Assembly (NCBI GenBank): GCA_008933995.1
Contig: WARS01002753.1
Span: 62,001 to 126,000, forward strand
From: Datnioides undecimradiatus
Taxonomy: Eukaryota; Chordata; Actinopteri; Lobotiformes; Datnioididae
DNA length: 64,000 bases
Direction of reading: 5' to 3'
Shown here: in pieces, positions 1 through 11,000 of the stretch
Layout of the letters: every line of letters starts with the position of its first letter
Position numbering within the stretch: position 1 is the stretch's first letter
Notes under the pieces: model-generated
What the model was told of the DNA's origin: nothing
What the model saw: the letters and a program-made list of their open reading frames with translations, nothing else
Database searches by the model: none
Program-made: the position numbers and the translations under genes

Positions 1-454
1 ATGAGCAGAGAGAAACAAAGCGTGGAGAAGTTTATGGATTTTACTGTACAGTCAGCAGGCGCCTCTCATCACATCTGACCATCCTCTACACTCTCCCTTC
101 TTCGCACCTCTTTCGACCATGAAAGCGATCGTGAAAAGACGTGACGGCGATCTGAATTAAGCGTTTTATCTGCCGTTCTGTAAATTGAGCCCCCAGCCTG
201 CGGTATCAAACATCCTTTGGAGAGACACTCGAGACGAGGCGAGGCTCTAATTGGTGAAGCCGGCTGTTATCTATGTACAGTAAAACAGCCCGAGTTCAAC
301 CCAGCTCCGCTCAGTGGGAGGTGAGATCTCTATCTAACCCTTTCATTCACAGCTTAATTCAATTGGAGGGCAATTATCGACCGCCCGAGGCTTCAAGATC
401 CTCGTCGGTTTCTGTTCCCATCAGGGAGCCTTGCTGTGTTGGATCACCCCGCCC

Positions 455-479
455 CACACACACACACACACACACACAC
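455..479. repeat. (CA)12 microsatellite
   Basis: Perfect CA dinucleotide run. It creates the poly Thr-His and Cys-Val frames seen on both strands, which are not genes. Confidence 0.97.
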
Positions 480-2740
480 TCCTCCCTCGACTGCGCCGGG
501 TGATGTCTGTATCGATGTGCTGTGTGTACAACACCAGAGCAGGCAGCGGCAAACAGACACCAGGGCTTTCTCAGTCGCAGCATCCAGAAGATCGTGACGC
601 CGCGCCGTTTACGCGCAGGCGAGGTTCGACTCGTTCAACAGCGAGCGATCATCCACTCCGCTGTTTCAGAAGCCCAGTTACACTTTTTACTTAACTACAT
701 TAACAGAACTAGTTACTCTGCACGTGAAGTCGCTCAAACCCGCTCTATCTTTCAACACCTACAGCGTTTCTGCTGCTTGCACGTTAATGTGAGTTAATTC
801 CGATCCATCCGTCATTATAAAATGAGCCATTTTGCATAATTAATACTTTACTTTTGGTACCTTCTCTTTATTTTATTGCTATTATTAGCAGTACTAGCAG
901 CGGCTGTAGTAACACTATTATATTATCATATTTAGTTGCATATTACTTATTGAAAAAGTCATTTTTAAAACACTTCTTCCATCTGACTGTTGTAATATTA
1001 ATTTAAACCTAGATCCATGATTTAATTACTGTTTTTTCCCATGTGCTTTCTTTTGCATACATTGAAATAACCTATGACGCTCATCTCCCATACCTTTTAT
1101 ATCCGCCAACCTGTGAATTCTGGTGTCGTCCTAATAATAACCCCCACGTTAGTTTGTTTTTCACGCAACAGCCACTTTTTCAGTTTAGGCTCCTGTTTTA
1201 ATTCAACTTCAAAGGCCACAGACTGATATCTGTAAGAGCTGACGTCTTTGTGTTACACACGGGCATAACTAACCTTGATTCACCAAACGTAGATATTCAC
1301 AGCACTCATTGCTTTACGTTCATTACTCCCTCTCACCAACACCTAGGTGTCATTTAACACCCGCTGTGCTAATTGGTGCAATGCAATGCTAAAATAACGT
1401 AGCTATAGGTGCATTAGTATCTAAACTGGAGCACAAAAGTTACTTCACCAAGTAACAAATTACATGCTGTGAGGTGGTTCATTTACCTTTGGTGACCTGA
1501 ACACAACAATCAAACCTGTGGCTTTCCAGCATCCGGAGACTAATTAAGCCTCACCTGCTCAGTGCTGGGAGCTTCTTGCTAGTTAACTGAACAAATTACA
1601 ATTTAATGACCGATACCGGATCAATTACTGCCTTTTTCTTAAACAGGTGATTGGCTCCAGAGTGCAGCCTTTAAAGTTCCTTGATAAATGTCGATTTTAA
1701 AGCTAAACAAGAACAAGAGGGAGGATGAAAGCGTCACTGGGAGCTAAAACTCAGCACCAGTGTCAGGATGAGCCTCTTTGGTTTTGATATCAGGCCCGAC
1801 AGAGATAGAGAACAGACTAATGCAGACTTTATTTAGCGGAGGAGCCTCTTAACTGCTTTCTGTTCATTAATGCACGCCATCGATTATCGCCCTTCCTGTT
1901 TTATGCGGCAGACTGCTGGATTTTCTCTTTTCAAATCTGAAAAACTGCACCTTTAACATGAATTATGCAGCCTGCTGAAACCAAAACCTCTTTGTATTTC
2001 TCCGCTACAGAAGCCGCTACCCAGGAGCTCATAAACCCACCAGATTTAGAGTCGACAGAAAAAAAGATTTCCTGCTTCGTCGCTGTTGCTAAAATGTCAC
2101 ACTCCCATTAATAGCAACAGCACTGTTATCGCACAACACACCTAAGATGCATTAATTAAAGGGAAAGTTTAAAACACATAAGCAAATTCCCTTTATTTCA
2201 TATTAAAAAGTCGCATATTGCACAATTTAGTCTGCACTGTAGAGATGTAAATACTCTCAGCCCGTGAGCTGCAATAGATAAAGTACTGGTACGAGCCTGT
2301 GGAGCAAATAGAAACATAATTATGGGCCAATGATTACAGTTCAGAAACACACCGCGGTCCATTAGCAGCGGGGCAGTGACACGTTTTTGCTGTGCTGGCT
2401 TTATACTCCAGCACATTAGATTCTGTGTTTACATCGCCAGAATGTGGGCTAAAAGGAGCAGAGGTGTTGATCTCAAGAGATATACGTAGACGGCGACTGT
2501 AAATAAAGATCGAAGGCATGTCTCCGCTGTCTCCCGCTGTGCATAAAGAGTCAAAACATCTCGGTCGAAGGCGCTGCCATCGTGCAGTTGTGTCGTTTGG
2601 AGCCAGGGTCTGCACGCTGGTGATGTAGAGGTGTCAGTCAAGACATCGCACCCGCTTTTCACAGCATCAGGCAACTAATTAAACTCGAGCTGATTAGAAA
2701 AGTGAACACTCAAGACAAAAACAACCTAAAAACCATCTGA

Positions 2741-2842
2741 CGACATGGAGGGGGCGGAGATTATGATCTGTACTGCAACCGGCCATCAGGGGGCGGTCCA
2801 CCCTTAGGCAGCTTTCATGTCGTCCATCTTTATGTGCAGTCC
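2741..2842 (+). repeat. Decayed interspersed repeat, right-end fragment of a MITE-like family
   Basis: Contains CAGGGGGCGGTCCA and ends CGTCCATCTTTATGTGCAGTC. The same internal block (CAGGGGGCGATCCA) recurs at 53275-53292 in a longer copy, whose left end is close to the reverse complement of this right end. I recognise the family from memory as abundant in percomorph fish; I cannot name it with certainty. Confidence 0.6.
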
Positions 2843-4495
2843 ACGTTGAACACAGGGCAGAAAACATGTTTTATCTGGAGATTATCTGCATAGAGCTGAG
2901 ATACTGGATTCATATTTTACTTTCTGATTGGAGAATTGGTTCAAACAAGACCGCAGAGCCACAGTTCTGCCACCCGTTGACCAATTTCCTGACCAAAACC
3001 ATGATTCACGTGAGGTCTTTAACGCTAATGTGTTGCCAGCGACACGTTTGCGCAAGCGCACTTTGGATTACAGTGATTACGTCACGGTTTCTGGAAGCTG
3101 AGACGTTGCGCTTTACAGCCAAAATGGAGTTATTACGGTAATTTCACTTGCGAATGTCCCAGAAACCCACAAAGCAGCCGCTTCGTTCCCACTGCACACA
3201 CAGCGGTGGAGAAAGTTTCCATTTGATTTCCTGTTTACTCACATTATGAGACACAGACTCTCGAATTTTACTGGAAATAGTTTTATACTTTTCACATTTC
3301 AAATATAACATGCAAAACCTGCTGTTCGTGTGTAACTGCAGCGCTGTTTGTTCACTAAAACTCTAAAATCATCACACTCTTCTAACATGCAGCTAATAGT
3401 AAATAACTGCCAGGTACTGAAAGTTGCAGGTATTCTGGAAAAATGTGCAAAAGCCCTGACAGGACAGGTGTCAGGTGTTAAAGGGTTAAACGGCTCAAAC
3501 TTGGTATCCCCACTAACGCGCTGCCAGGCCTGCACTGCAGCTTCTTCAGCCTCTCAACTGTTGCCTTGTATGTTTGGGATTGTTGTCCTGCTGCCCTGGC
3601 CTCAGACTGTGCATACAAAGTACTACACTGTTTATCCAATATGGATGCAGACACCCACAAACAGAGTTAAAGCTGAAAGTCAGCAGTTTAACCCCAGTCG
3701 CTGTTTTATTTCAGACGTGACGCGCTCGTGCAGAGCTCGTGCAGTTGCACTTAGCAGGAGCGCCGGATCCGTGGTGGGTTCCCTCCGGTTCTCGCCAATA
3801 TCTAGACCTTAAATATGCAACAGATGACTCTCGGGCTAACATATCCAGGAAAGAGCGAGAGAAGTCGAGGATGTTGTTCCCATTTCGCTCCACAGTCCCA
3901 GCTCTCGCTAAAATTTTCAAAAGGTGAACTCTTCTCTCGACCAACTGCTGAGCTGACAAAACTTTCCTGCTCCCTCGCTCCTCGCTCGCCCTCCCTCTCT
4001 CTTTCAGGCAACACACACTTGCATTTTGTCTCTGTAAAGCTCAACTCCCGTGACAGTTGTGAAATGTGCGCATGAATGTTCCCGACCGAGTTAAAGGAGA
4101 GGAGCGCCGCGCAAAGCCGCAAGTCCCCAACACTCTCGGGCTGGAGAGGTTTCCAGCCCACGTTTGTAATCGACAGCAGCAACAACCCCTGCGCTTGTGA
4201 GGTAATGATGCACAGCAATGCAACGTTTGAAATCACCAACAGCAAATAAGACCCAATAATAAAGATGGCTGCTCGTGTCTGATAAACCGCCCTCTTTGCA
4301 GGAAAGCAAACCACCAACAACTGAGTTCGCACTCAGGGAAACACCAGCACAGGCAGCGAGATGTGGGCTGCGCTGATATCACCAATAAACCCTCTTAATT
4401 GATTGATCTTCAAAGCTGCTCCTGTCAAACGGAAATTAAAGCACACCCAGAAGCGGCGATAAGAAGACAAGATAGGATCAAAGAGCGCGTCTTAC

Positions 4496-5247
4496 TTTGA
4501 GTATTCTTCATTATCTCTTTCGCACCGAGAGTCCTTGTGCTTCTCCCAGTCCTTGCCATGTTTACACGTGGTCAGCAGAATTATATCTTCCCCGTTGTGG
4601 ATGTGATACAGAGCGTTCCTCGTCTCAGAACCGATGCCAGTGAGGTATCGCTTCCCCTTGAACACCAGCAGGTACTTCCTGGAGGGCGGTGCATCGTTGA
4701 GTGTCAGATAACCGATGCCCCCGCCTTTTAGCGGGTGGTCCTTGGAGAACAGAGGGATGGAGATATCAAAGTTGGGTCGGAAGTTGACCACATCCGCGCT
4801 GGCCTTGGCCAGCATGGCCTGGCCCACCTCAAAGCCCAGATCCTCCGTGTAGTCCGGCCACGTGCCAGAGTACAGGTTGAATATGAGGTGGTTCTTGCCA
4901 TCGTTCCACGTCGGCAGGCTCTGTATGCGCAGCCTGACGTTCTGGACGTACTGAGCCGACAGCTGGTCCCGGTCCAACGTGTCCACAGCTAGAATGAACA
5001 GACAGGCCCGCGAGGGGTCTGTGGTGTGAAAGCGAGACTCCTCGATCGACGACAGGATCTTCTGGTAGGTCTCGGAGATCTCGTCCCCCCTCTGAGGAGG
5101 GTAGATGTACACCCTGAAGCCCGACTGGCAGCGAGCAAAGTCGAAGCAGGTTTCCATGCGGCAGCGCTTGTTCTTGTAGATGTTGTCGCGGATCGCACGA
5201 CGCTCTCGCGGCGAGGTGTGCTGGTGATGGAGCTGAGGGCTGTCCTC
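4496..5247 (-). CDS. ext1: Exostosin-1 paralogue, second coding exon (N-terminal GT47 exostosin domain)
   Basis: Residues 97-346 plus two bases of the next codon. The acceptor is TTTCCAG|GAGGAC and the donor AA|GTAAGA (phase 2). The frame continues exactly from the upstream exon. Landmarks shared with human EXT1 in order: [119 protein letters not shown]. This is the first part of the exostosin (GT47) domain. The exit point and phase match the end of human EXT1 exon 1, so the downstream structure is probably conserved. The next exon, whose protein would open with the YDYREML-type motif, is not found in the 4495 bases to the left, so the gene is cut by the window edge. No stop codon or frameshift is seen, so it looks functional. 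Confidence 0.94.
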
Positions 5248-5948
5248 CTGGAAACAGACACGAAGAGTCAGCACGACCCAGAACACAGCAAGGTAAGACC
5301 TCGTTACAGCCGCAGGTTACATGCGTCCAGGTTATCAGTCCTGCCATTAGATATCAATGGAAGCTCAAGAGTTACTTCACTGTCTCACATGAAAATAGGA
5401 AATTTGTGTTTCTTAGACATTGTGAAACCTCACTGTTGGAAGTATTCCTGCACAAACTATAAACAAATTAAACATTTCCACGGCAAAACTTCATCTCAAA
5501 CCTGATTTTTCCAGATTTGCGCACGCATGCATTTGCATACAAAAGGTGAAATCCGACTGCAGGCTGGGAACATAACGCGTCAATGACCCTTATCGGATTC
5601 TGCAGCCTTAAAGCTTTGAAACCATTTGCAGAACTCATCCTTCATCGTTAACCTGATTTCAGTGCTGTGCATTTTCAGTGATGGGTTTGTTTAAGCCCCT
5701 CTGTAGTGTAGGGATCCGTTTTCCTGTTTATCTCTTTGATAATTTAATATTATACACAGAGTATTAGGGTATTATGCAACACTTTTACGGTACGTTTTGG
5801 ACTTTTACTCGTAATTTATCATTTTAATATGGTGCGATCTGAGTAATTCTTGCCTCTGAACGTGTTTCCCTTTTGTTTTTGGTTCATATATTCAAGACGT
5901 GGACGTGATTCTCCATCAGGTCTTTCCATCTGAGCTGGTTCAGCCTAC
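5248..5948 (-). other. ext1: ext1 intron 1 (701 bases, interrupts the ancestral first coding exon)
   Basis: This is the intron between the stalk exon and the GT47 exon, with GT donor (GTAGGC) and AG acceptor preceded by a short pyrimidine run. I see no further coding exon, repeat or RNA gene in it. Confidence 0.85.
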
Positions 5949-6236
5949 CTCTTGCTCTCCCCCCTCCAGGTACGGCTCCAGCGGCTGGGTCGACTCTGGC
6001 CAGTGCCTGGGAGGTCTGGACGGGGTCCTCTGGGGCAGGGGCTGGGGCTGGTACACGTCCTGGCTCTGGTGGTAGTAGTACTGGTATTCCTGCTGGTGGT
6101 ACTGGGGGTACTGGGGAAACTGGTGATACTGGTACGGCTGCTGCTGGAACTCCCCGATTTGCAGACCCCACAGGTAGACGAGGAAGAGAAGACCGGCCCC
6201 CACAGACACGAGCAGGTACCGCTTCTTGGCCTGCAT
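5949..6236 (-). CDS. ext1: Exostosin-1 paralogue, first coding exon (N-terminal anchor and stalk)
   Basis: This exon encodes residues 1-96 of an EXT1-type glycosyltransferase. EXT1 with EXT2 polymerises heparan sulfate in the Golgi, adding GlcA and GlcNAc alternately. The start MQAKKRY is the EXT1 N terminus: a short basic cytosolic tail, then one hydrophobic signal anchor at about residues 8-25 (type II membrane protein). The next 65 or so residues are a stalk very rich in Gln, Tyr and Pro, unlike the stalk of mammalian EXT1. On the minus strand a long pyrimidine tract ending CCCCCCACAG lies 5 bases before the ATG, so the exon probably starts at 6241 with a spliced 5' UTR upstream. The donor is GAG|GTAGGC after 5949 (phase 0), and joins in frame to the exon at 4496-5247. 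Divergence of roughly 30% from human EXT1 in the next exon (judged by eye) suggests an ext1c-type copy rather than ext1a/b; that assignment is inference. Confidence 0.9.
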
Positions 6237-6240
6237 GTGT

Positions 6241-6510
6241 GCTGTGGGGGGAGGGAGAGGAGGATGTGGTGGGTTTGGGGGAGAGGGTTGAGTGAGGGAG
6301 GGAGGGAAGGAGGAAGGACAGAAGGGAGCGTGAGGAGGTGAGAGGCTGATGTGAGACGCAGCAGAAAGGCAAAGGAGGAAAAGTGAAAAAGAGGATCAAA
6401 CAAGAAAGAGGGATGAAAGGTGAGAGGGTGAGGGGGGTAAAGAGTAGAAAACGGGGGAGACGAAAGGAAAAGAGAAGAAAGGGAGGACGAGGAACTAGGA
6501 GATGACGAGG
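6241..6510. repeat. Purine-rich tract (pyrimidine-rich on the ext1 strand)
   Basis: About 270 bases that are nearly all A and G on the plus strand, made of GAGG, GGGA and GAAA units without a strict period. On the minus strand it is the polypyrimidine tract that runs into the ext1 exon acceptor, but it is far longer than splicing needs. The minus-strand open frames across it (Ser/Pro/Leu-rich) are low-complexity artefacts. Confidence 0.8.
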
Positions 6511-8200
6511 AGAGGAGGTCAGCTCGACCCACGGGGCGGCCTCTCTACCCACAGCTCGGCATTTTGGAGTCTGGAGTCACTGAAACATAAAAGAAATTCA
6601 AATTAAAGCACGAATTAAATAATCGGTAGAGTCTCCAACAAATCAGGTCATTTGAAACTTTATCACAGACGCCAGCGAGAGCTGTATTTACAGAAAACCA
6701 GCGAACATCACATGTATTTTTATAATAAAGCCGGTAAAGGCTGAGGCTCCTCCATCATTTAATACAGTCTGATAAATGCATAAAAGCCCCCGTGTGCATC
6801 AAAACAAGTGAAATGAACAATAAAAACTCAGAAATGATAGATAATATTTCAAAGATGACATTATTGTCATGAAAAGTGATGATGTAGCGCAAACATGGTG
6901 GTGATCTCCCCCTGAGCCGCGCTCTCACCCTCTGATGTGTCTTGACATCGAACTGGAAAAGCTTGTGAGTCATTTTGAAATATGCCACTGACAATTCAAC
7001 TTTTTTTTTGTAATTTTAGCAAATGTATTTATCTGATTAAACGTCACTAGGTGCATTTTACAAATAACAATGGTGTTTTTTTGCGCATTCGGCATCGGCC
7101 GTGCAGCGCCATGCAACTTTTCGGACAGTTCCCTGCGCCCTGCGCGGTGTTTCCCGGTGTGAGAGTGACACCTTCCACTGTTTTCCACGGTAAAAGCCGC
7201 TGGTGCTGAGTGAAAGAGCGTCGGCTGGAGATTCATTAAAGATCGTGTGCGATAAGCGCCGCGGCGCTGAGCTGCAGGATTTCTGAAGTTCAGACCGATA
7301 CACGAGGAAACGGCACGTGGTGCTCAGCAAAGCGTCGCCTTTAACTGCAAATGCATTTAGGGTTTACCAGGTAGTTCGCTGATGGTGCGGGTTCACCCGG
7401 TGACGTGGGTCCCTAATTGGCGCTATCACCAAACTCCACTCACCTGTTTACAGGGAACACCTGTGGTCCCGGGGAGGGATCGGGAAATCCGCGGCTCTCC
7501 CCTCCAGCCTGCGCAGCACTCCTCAGTTCGGATACACATTCTCCGACTATACCCCCCGAAACACGTCAACACAAATCCATCCACGAGTGATAAGTTGCAT
7601 TAAAACCGCGCGTGAGAGGCAGTCACTGAGCTCTGCGTCCGCGGGGAAGCCGAAAATGGAGCGCTGCCTTCATCCTCCACCGCGTCCCAGTCACAAACTT
7701 TCCCCGAGAAAGGTGGTTTCTGTTTTTAATGTGAGCCCGGGGGGGCACGCGGCGCGGGCAGGTATCCACGCTGTGAATTCAGACACGCAGTCATCTGCCG
7801 GAGCAGCCGCGATAACATCGACAGCACCCATCCAGAATTAACTGATGTGTTGAACAAGGCGCGTGCATCTCCACTCAGCAACTGCCATCCCCTGCTCAAA
7901 AGGAAAAAATAAGAAATCCCGGAAAGAGCAGATCCGAAACTTTGCGATTTAAATCCACGCTCGCACCTGTGCGCTCGCTGACGAATAAGCAGAAATCATC
8001 ATCCCAGGTAAGTTAAGGAAATGCCGGCGCACCTGATCCGGAGCGACGCGCTTCAATAAAATCCTATTAGGAGCGACTTCACGGTCCGCTGAACGGCAGG
8101 CAGCAGGGTTTTCCTCAATAGGGTTAAAGTAACGGATCAAGTGAACACCCCGAGTGTATACCCGAGGTCTTCTGGGCTATTCCACGCTGACTGCTCGCTC

Positions 8201-8413
8201 CTAACAGACCCGCTGTCCTCGCGTTTCCATCCTCAAATCCTCAGTTGGATCTGGGCTGCGCCACCGTGCAGCATCCAGCCACATCAGCAGCAGCAGCAGC
8301 AGCAGAGGCAGCAGCGCTGATAAGCCAGACAGCAGTAAGCTGGCGGGCTGGGGGGGAGATCGGAGCATGCACGGGGCGTCAGTTGGCGCTGATGAGGTGT
8401 GGGCGCTCGCCAT
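8201..8413 (-). other. Unassigned 70-residue open frame with a poly-Leu hydrophobic segment
   Basis: Starts MASAHTSS in a fair context (A at -3, G at +4). It has a strongly hydrophobic stretch LLPLLLLLLLMWL at about residues 34-46, then a polar tail and a stop. The Leu run comes from a (CTG)7 repeat, so chance is quite possible. If it is in the ext1 5' leader it would be an upstream open frame. No family recognised; not called as a gene. Confidence 0.2.
8285..8305. repeat. (CAG)7 trinucleotide repeat
   Basis: Perfect CAG run inside the CpG-rich stretch upstream of ext1; it reads as CTG, encoding Leu, on the minus strand. Confidence 0.95.
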
Positions 8414-9068
8414 AATTCAGCATCTCTCCCTCAGTCTGCATGCGCTGGTTTGTTTCTGTCACTTTGATGGTGAGTAAAGACCTGAGAAATCGTCTCGGGA
8501 AGGTAAATCGCCGAGGAGTCCCAAAGGAGCGTTCAGGACCTCTAAACTGCCTCCCTGCGCACCAAACTCCCTTAAGAAATCTGCCAATTTAGCGGTTACG
8601 CGCTTATTGTTAAAACACACGACTTAATCACCCAGACTGGGTCATCTTAGGATGCATCCCGCGTGCAGCTTGTAGTTGTCCCAACTTTTTAAATGAATTT
8701 GCTCCCATTTCCGTCCCCACTTGCAGACAGTACAGGTTTTATTTTCGGTGCATCGCGCGTGGTGCATGGACAGGTGTCGGTCACGCGGGTCTCATATTAT
8801 TGTCAAATCAAATTATTGTGTTAAAGGGATTTTGTCACTTTAGAGGACTGACTTTTGGAAAGCCACGCGCTTTTAATTAAGTCTTAGCTCATTAAAATCT
8901 AAGGATTTTGAATATTTGGGCCAATTAATCAGCCCCGACCACGCGTCTCTGCGTCTTTCCTGCCCCGTCGTTCGGTCGTGACGCTGTTATTTGTGCGGAA
9001 GCCGCCGAGTGAGCGCAATTAATTCGCTCGTGATGTGAAAAGATGTCATTATCTCGTAAATTAGAGAA

Positions 9069-9083
9069 GGGGGGGGGGGGGGG
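9069..9083. repeat. Poly-G run, 15 bases
   Basis: Uninterrupted G homopolymer. It is likely length-variable and a likely sequencing or assembly trouble spot. Confidence 0.95.
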
Positions 9084-9239
9084 TTTACAGATGTCGCGGC
9101 TGCGCGCACGCCGACGCATCATGCAGCGAACGGCGCCATCGTGTGGTTCATGCTGCAGCTGGATGATCTGAGCCGACCTCTCGTCTTCATGTTGTCTTAT
9201 GTGACTGCGTGCTGCGTGTTTATTTAACTAAAAGCAGAT

Positions 9240-9352
9240 GCACCGATGTCCAAAAACACCCTGTTTCAAGTAAAAGTGTTTAAAACGTTGTAAAATACAA
9301 AAGTATTGTCATCAAAATACACTTTAGACACCAGAAGTAAAAGTTTTCTGCA
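9240..9352 (+). repeat. Interspersed repeat fragment (AAAAGTATTGTCATCAAAAT type)
   Basis: Carries TACAAAAGTATTGTCATCAA followed by AGAAGTAAAAGT, the internal core of a repeat I know from memory to be very abundant in percomorph fish. A diverged relative lies at about 56800-57180. Family name not certain. Confidence 0.5.
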
Positions 9353-9489
9353 GCTTAATAATAACAAAATACTGTATTATTGCTTTTTTCCCATGACAAA
9401 CACATGTAGGAGTATTTTAAACATCGCAGTTTGTCAGTGAAGAGCGCACAGTGCTGCCTCATGTTGTTTAAGATCATCATGTCATATAT

Positions 9490-9640
9490 TGTTTGTTTGT
9501 TGGGATCCCCGTTAGTCGTTGCCCTGGCAACAGCCGCTCTTTTCCGGGGTCCATTTAATAATCCAGTAAATAAAATACAGAAAGTGAGCACAATGAACAC
9601 TTCCAGCTGCTTTTTAAAAACTTTTGTTGTCAGTTCTTGA
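9490..9640 (+). repeat. Interspersed repeat fragment (GGGATCCCCGTTAG type)
   Basis: GGGATCCCCGTTAG, then GCCCTGGCAACAGCCGCTCT and CGGGGTCCA, matches from memory a common teleost dispersed repeat with a small internal palindrome (CCCTGGCAACAG). The 112-residue minus frame over it is not a gene. Confidence 0.5.
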
Positions 9641-10814
9641 GACATAAAGCTCGGCCGGCCTTGTTTCCAGGTCGTCCTTCTCATTCTTGTCATCCTCCTT
9701 GATTTAAGGATGAACCGAGTGGATTTTATTGGGGTTTTTTTGGGTATAATTTAAGAATTCGGATGCTAATTATGACCAAATCGCACACAAATGTCTAAAA
9801 GGATGACACGATGACACGGTGACGTTGCACATCCCAGAAAGTCAGAGGTCAGCCATCACTGCGACAGCATGCGACACCCTAACTCTGCAGCAGAAGGGCA
9901 GATTGGGGCCATATTTGACACGCTCTGGAGTTTGCAGCAACGTCCATCTCTGAAGCGTCGTTAGAGCTGCAGCAGCTCTGTGGGCCCAGACTGGCTGCGC
10001 AAACTGCTGCACGCTGCCCGCTGCTGGAGGACCAGCAAGGGGGGTGGCAGGTCAACAAGGGGGGTGGCATCTGATCTCATCCCCCCTGATATTATCTAAT
10101 GAGTCTACCTGGTTGTGCCAAAGCCTGTCTCCTCTCCTGATGCTTGCTTTAGGTTCGGCCTGAAACTGTGACCTGGCTTTGATACAATTCATGCGTTTCT
10201 GCAGGAGCTGGGCGCGGTCTAAACCCTGGATTTCAAACGGTTGAGCAATGGGAATCCATTTGGACTCGAGAACAACACATTAGAGCGCGTTTCTCGCCTT
10301 AAATCTCTGCAGAATAAATCCTCAGACGGGACTTTGGATTGTAGCAGTGCACGGATCAACATTTGTCTTAAACACCACCGGCCTCTCTCTCTCTCTGTGA
10401 ACCACAGTCTGACGTTTTGTTTTCATTTACCTGTGCCGCGATAACTCTGAAGGATTGGCCGGCGTTGATGGCTTCATGGTCGATCGGGGGATGATAAATC
10501 TGAAAAGGGCCGCAGAGCAGCAGAGGGAGAGAGAGAGAGAGACGACTTTGATCTGTTTTCAGTCTCAGTCCATCGCTTCAGCTCCTCCACTTCCTCATTT
10601 TCATCATCAATCTCGGGGCGTACGGGACAGTTCAGGCGACTGTCGGTCAGATCTCACCTCTCTCCTGTCCCAGCTTCTAAAGACGAGACCGGGATCCGGT
10701 TTTAAAGTGATTTTGTGCTCAGATTACTTCATATACTTGATTTTACTGCATTACAGTCACCATCCTGCTCAACTCAACCTCCTCCTTCATCTACCGTCTG
10801 TGTAATTAGGTCAT

Positions 10815-11000
10815 TTGTGGATGTAATTAAGTACATTTACTCAAACACTCTGCTAATACTCATGTCTAATCTGAGTATTTTATGCAATTTTATATCTTTT
10901 CTTCACGTCTCAAATGGAAATATTGTATTTTTCCACTCCTTCACATTCGTCTGACAGCTTTAGTTACCAGTTACTTTTCAGATTACCATTATTTATACCT
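10815..11000 (+). repeat. Interspersed repeat copy (AAGTACATTTACTCAA type)
   Basis: Runs AATTAAGTACATTTACTCAA, then GAGTATTTTATGCAATTTTA, then AAATATTGTATTTTTCCACT, then TGACAGCTTTAGTTACCAGT and TTACTTTTCAGATTA. This order matches a very abundant percomorph dispersed repeat as I remember it. It is decayed and non-coding. Confidence 0.65.

Larger units (their letters stand above)
1..4495 (-). other. ext1: ext1 intron 2, 5' part (truncated by window edge)
   Basis: No EXT1 exon is visible here, so on the ext1 strand this is intronic. Contents: a (CA)n microsatellite near 455, a decayed repeat at 2741-2842, and otherwise unique AT-rich sequence. Several overlapping open frames on both strands (for example 3348-3812 plus and 3802-4332 minus) have no recognisable domain and mask each other, so they are judged to be chance. 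Confidence 0.7.
6511..8420 (-). promoter_or_regulatory. Probable ext1 upstream region with CpG-rich stretch (5' UTR exon/promoter candidate)
   Basis: The ext1 ATG exon has an acceptor just before it, so a non-coding first exon should lie upstream on the minus strand. The stretch at about 7080-8420 is CpG-richer than its surroundings. A good minus-strand donor, CAG|GTGAGT, ends a possible exon at 7444. Start site and exon limits cannot be fixed from sequence alone. Plus-strand donors also exist (CAG|GTAAGT near 8013 and ATG|GTGAGT near 8470), so antisense transcription is possible. No protein-coding exon is recognised here apart from the doubtful frame at 8201-8413. Confidence 0.35.

Noticed and set aside
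3802-4332. 176-residue minus-strand open frame inside the ext1 intron
   Set aside because: No recognisable domain, overlaps many frames on both strands, includes a low-complexity Arg/Glu stretch from GAGA-rich DNA, and lies within an intron on the same strand without convincing splice sites.
1-4495. Searched for the next EXT1 exon on the minus strand
   Set aside because: No frame shows the expected EXT1 continuation, so it lies off the left edge.
5945-6552. 195- and 222-residue Ser/Pro/Leu-rich minus frames over the ext1 first exon
   Set aside because: Translations of the purine tract and of the ext1 exon in wrong frames; the EXT1 start MQAKKRY fixes the true frame.
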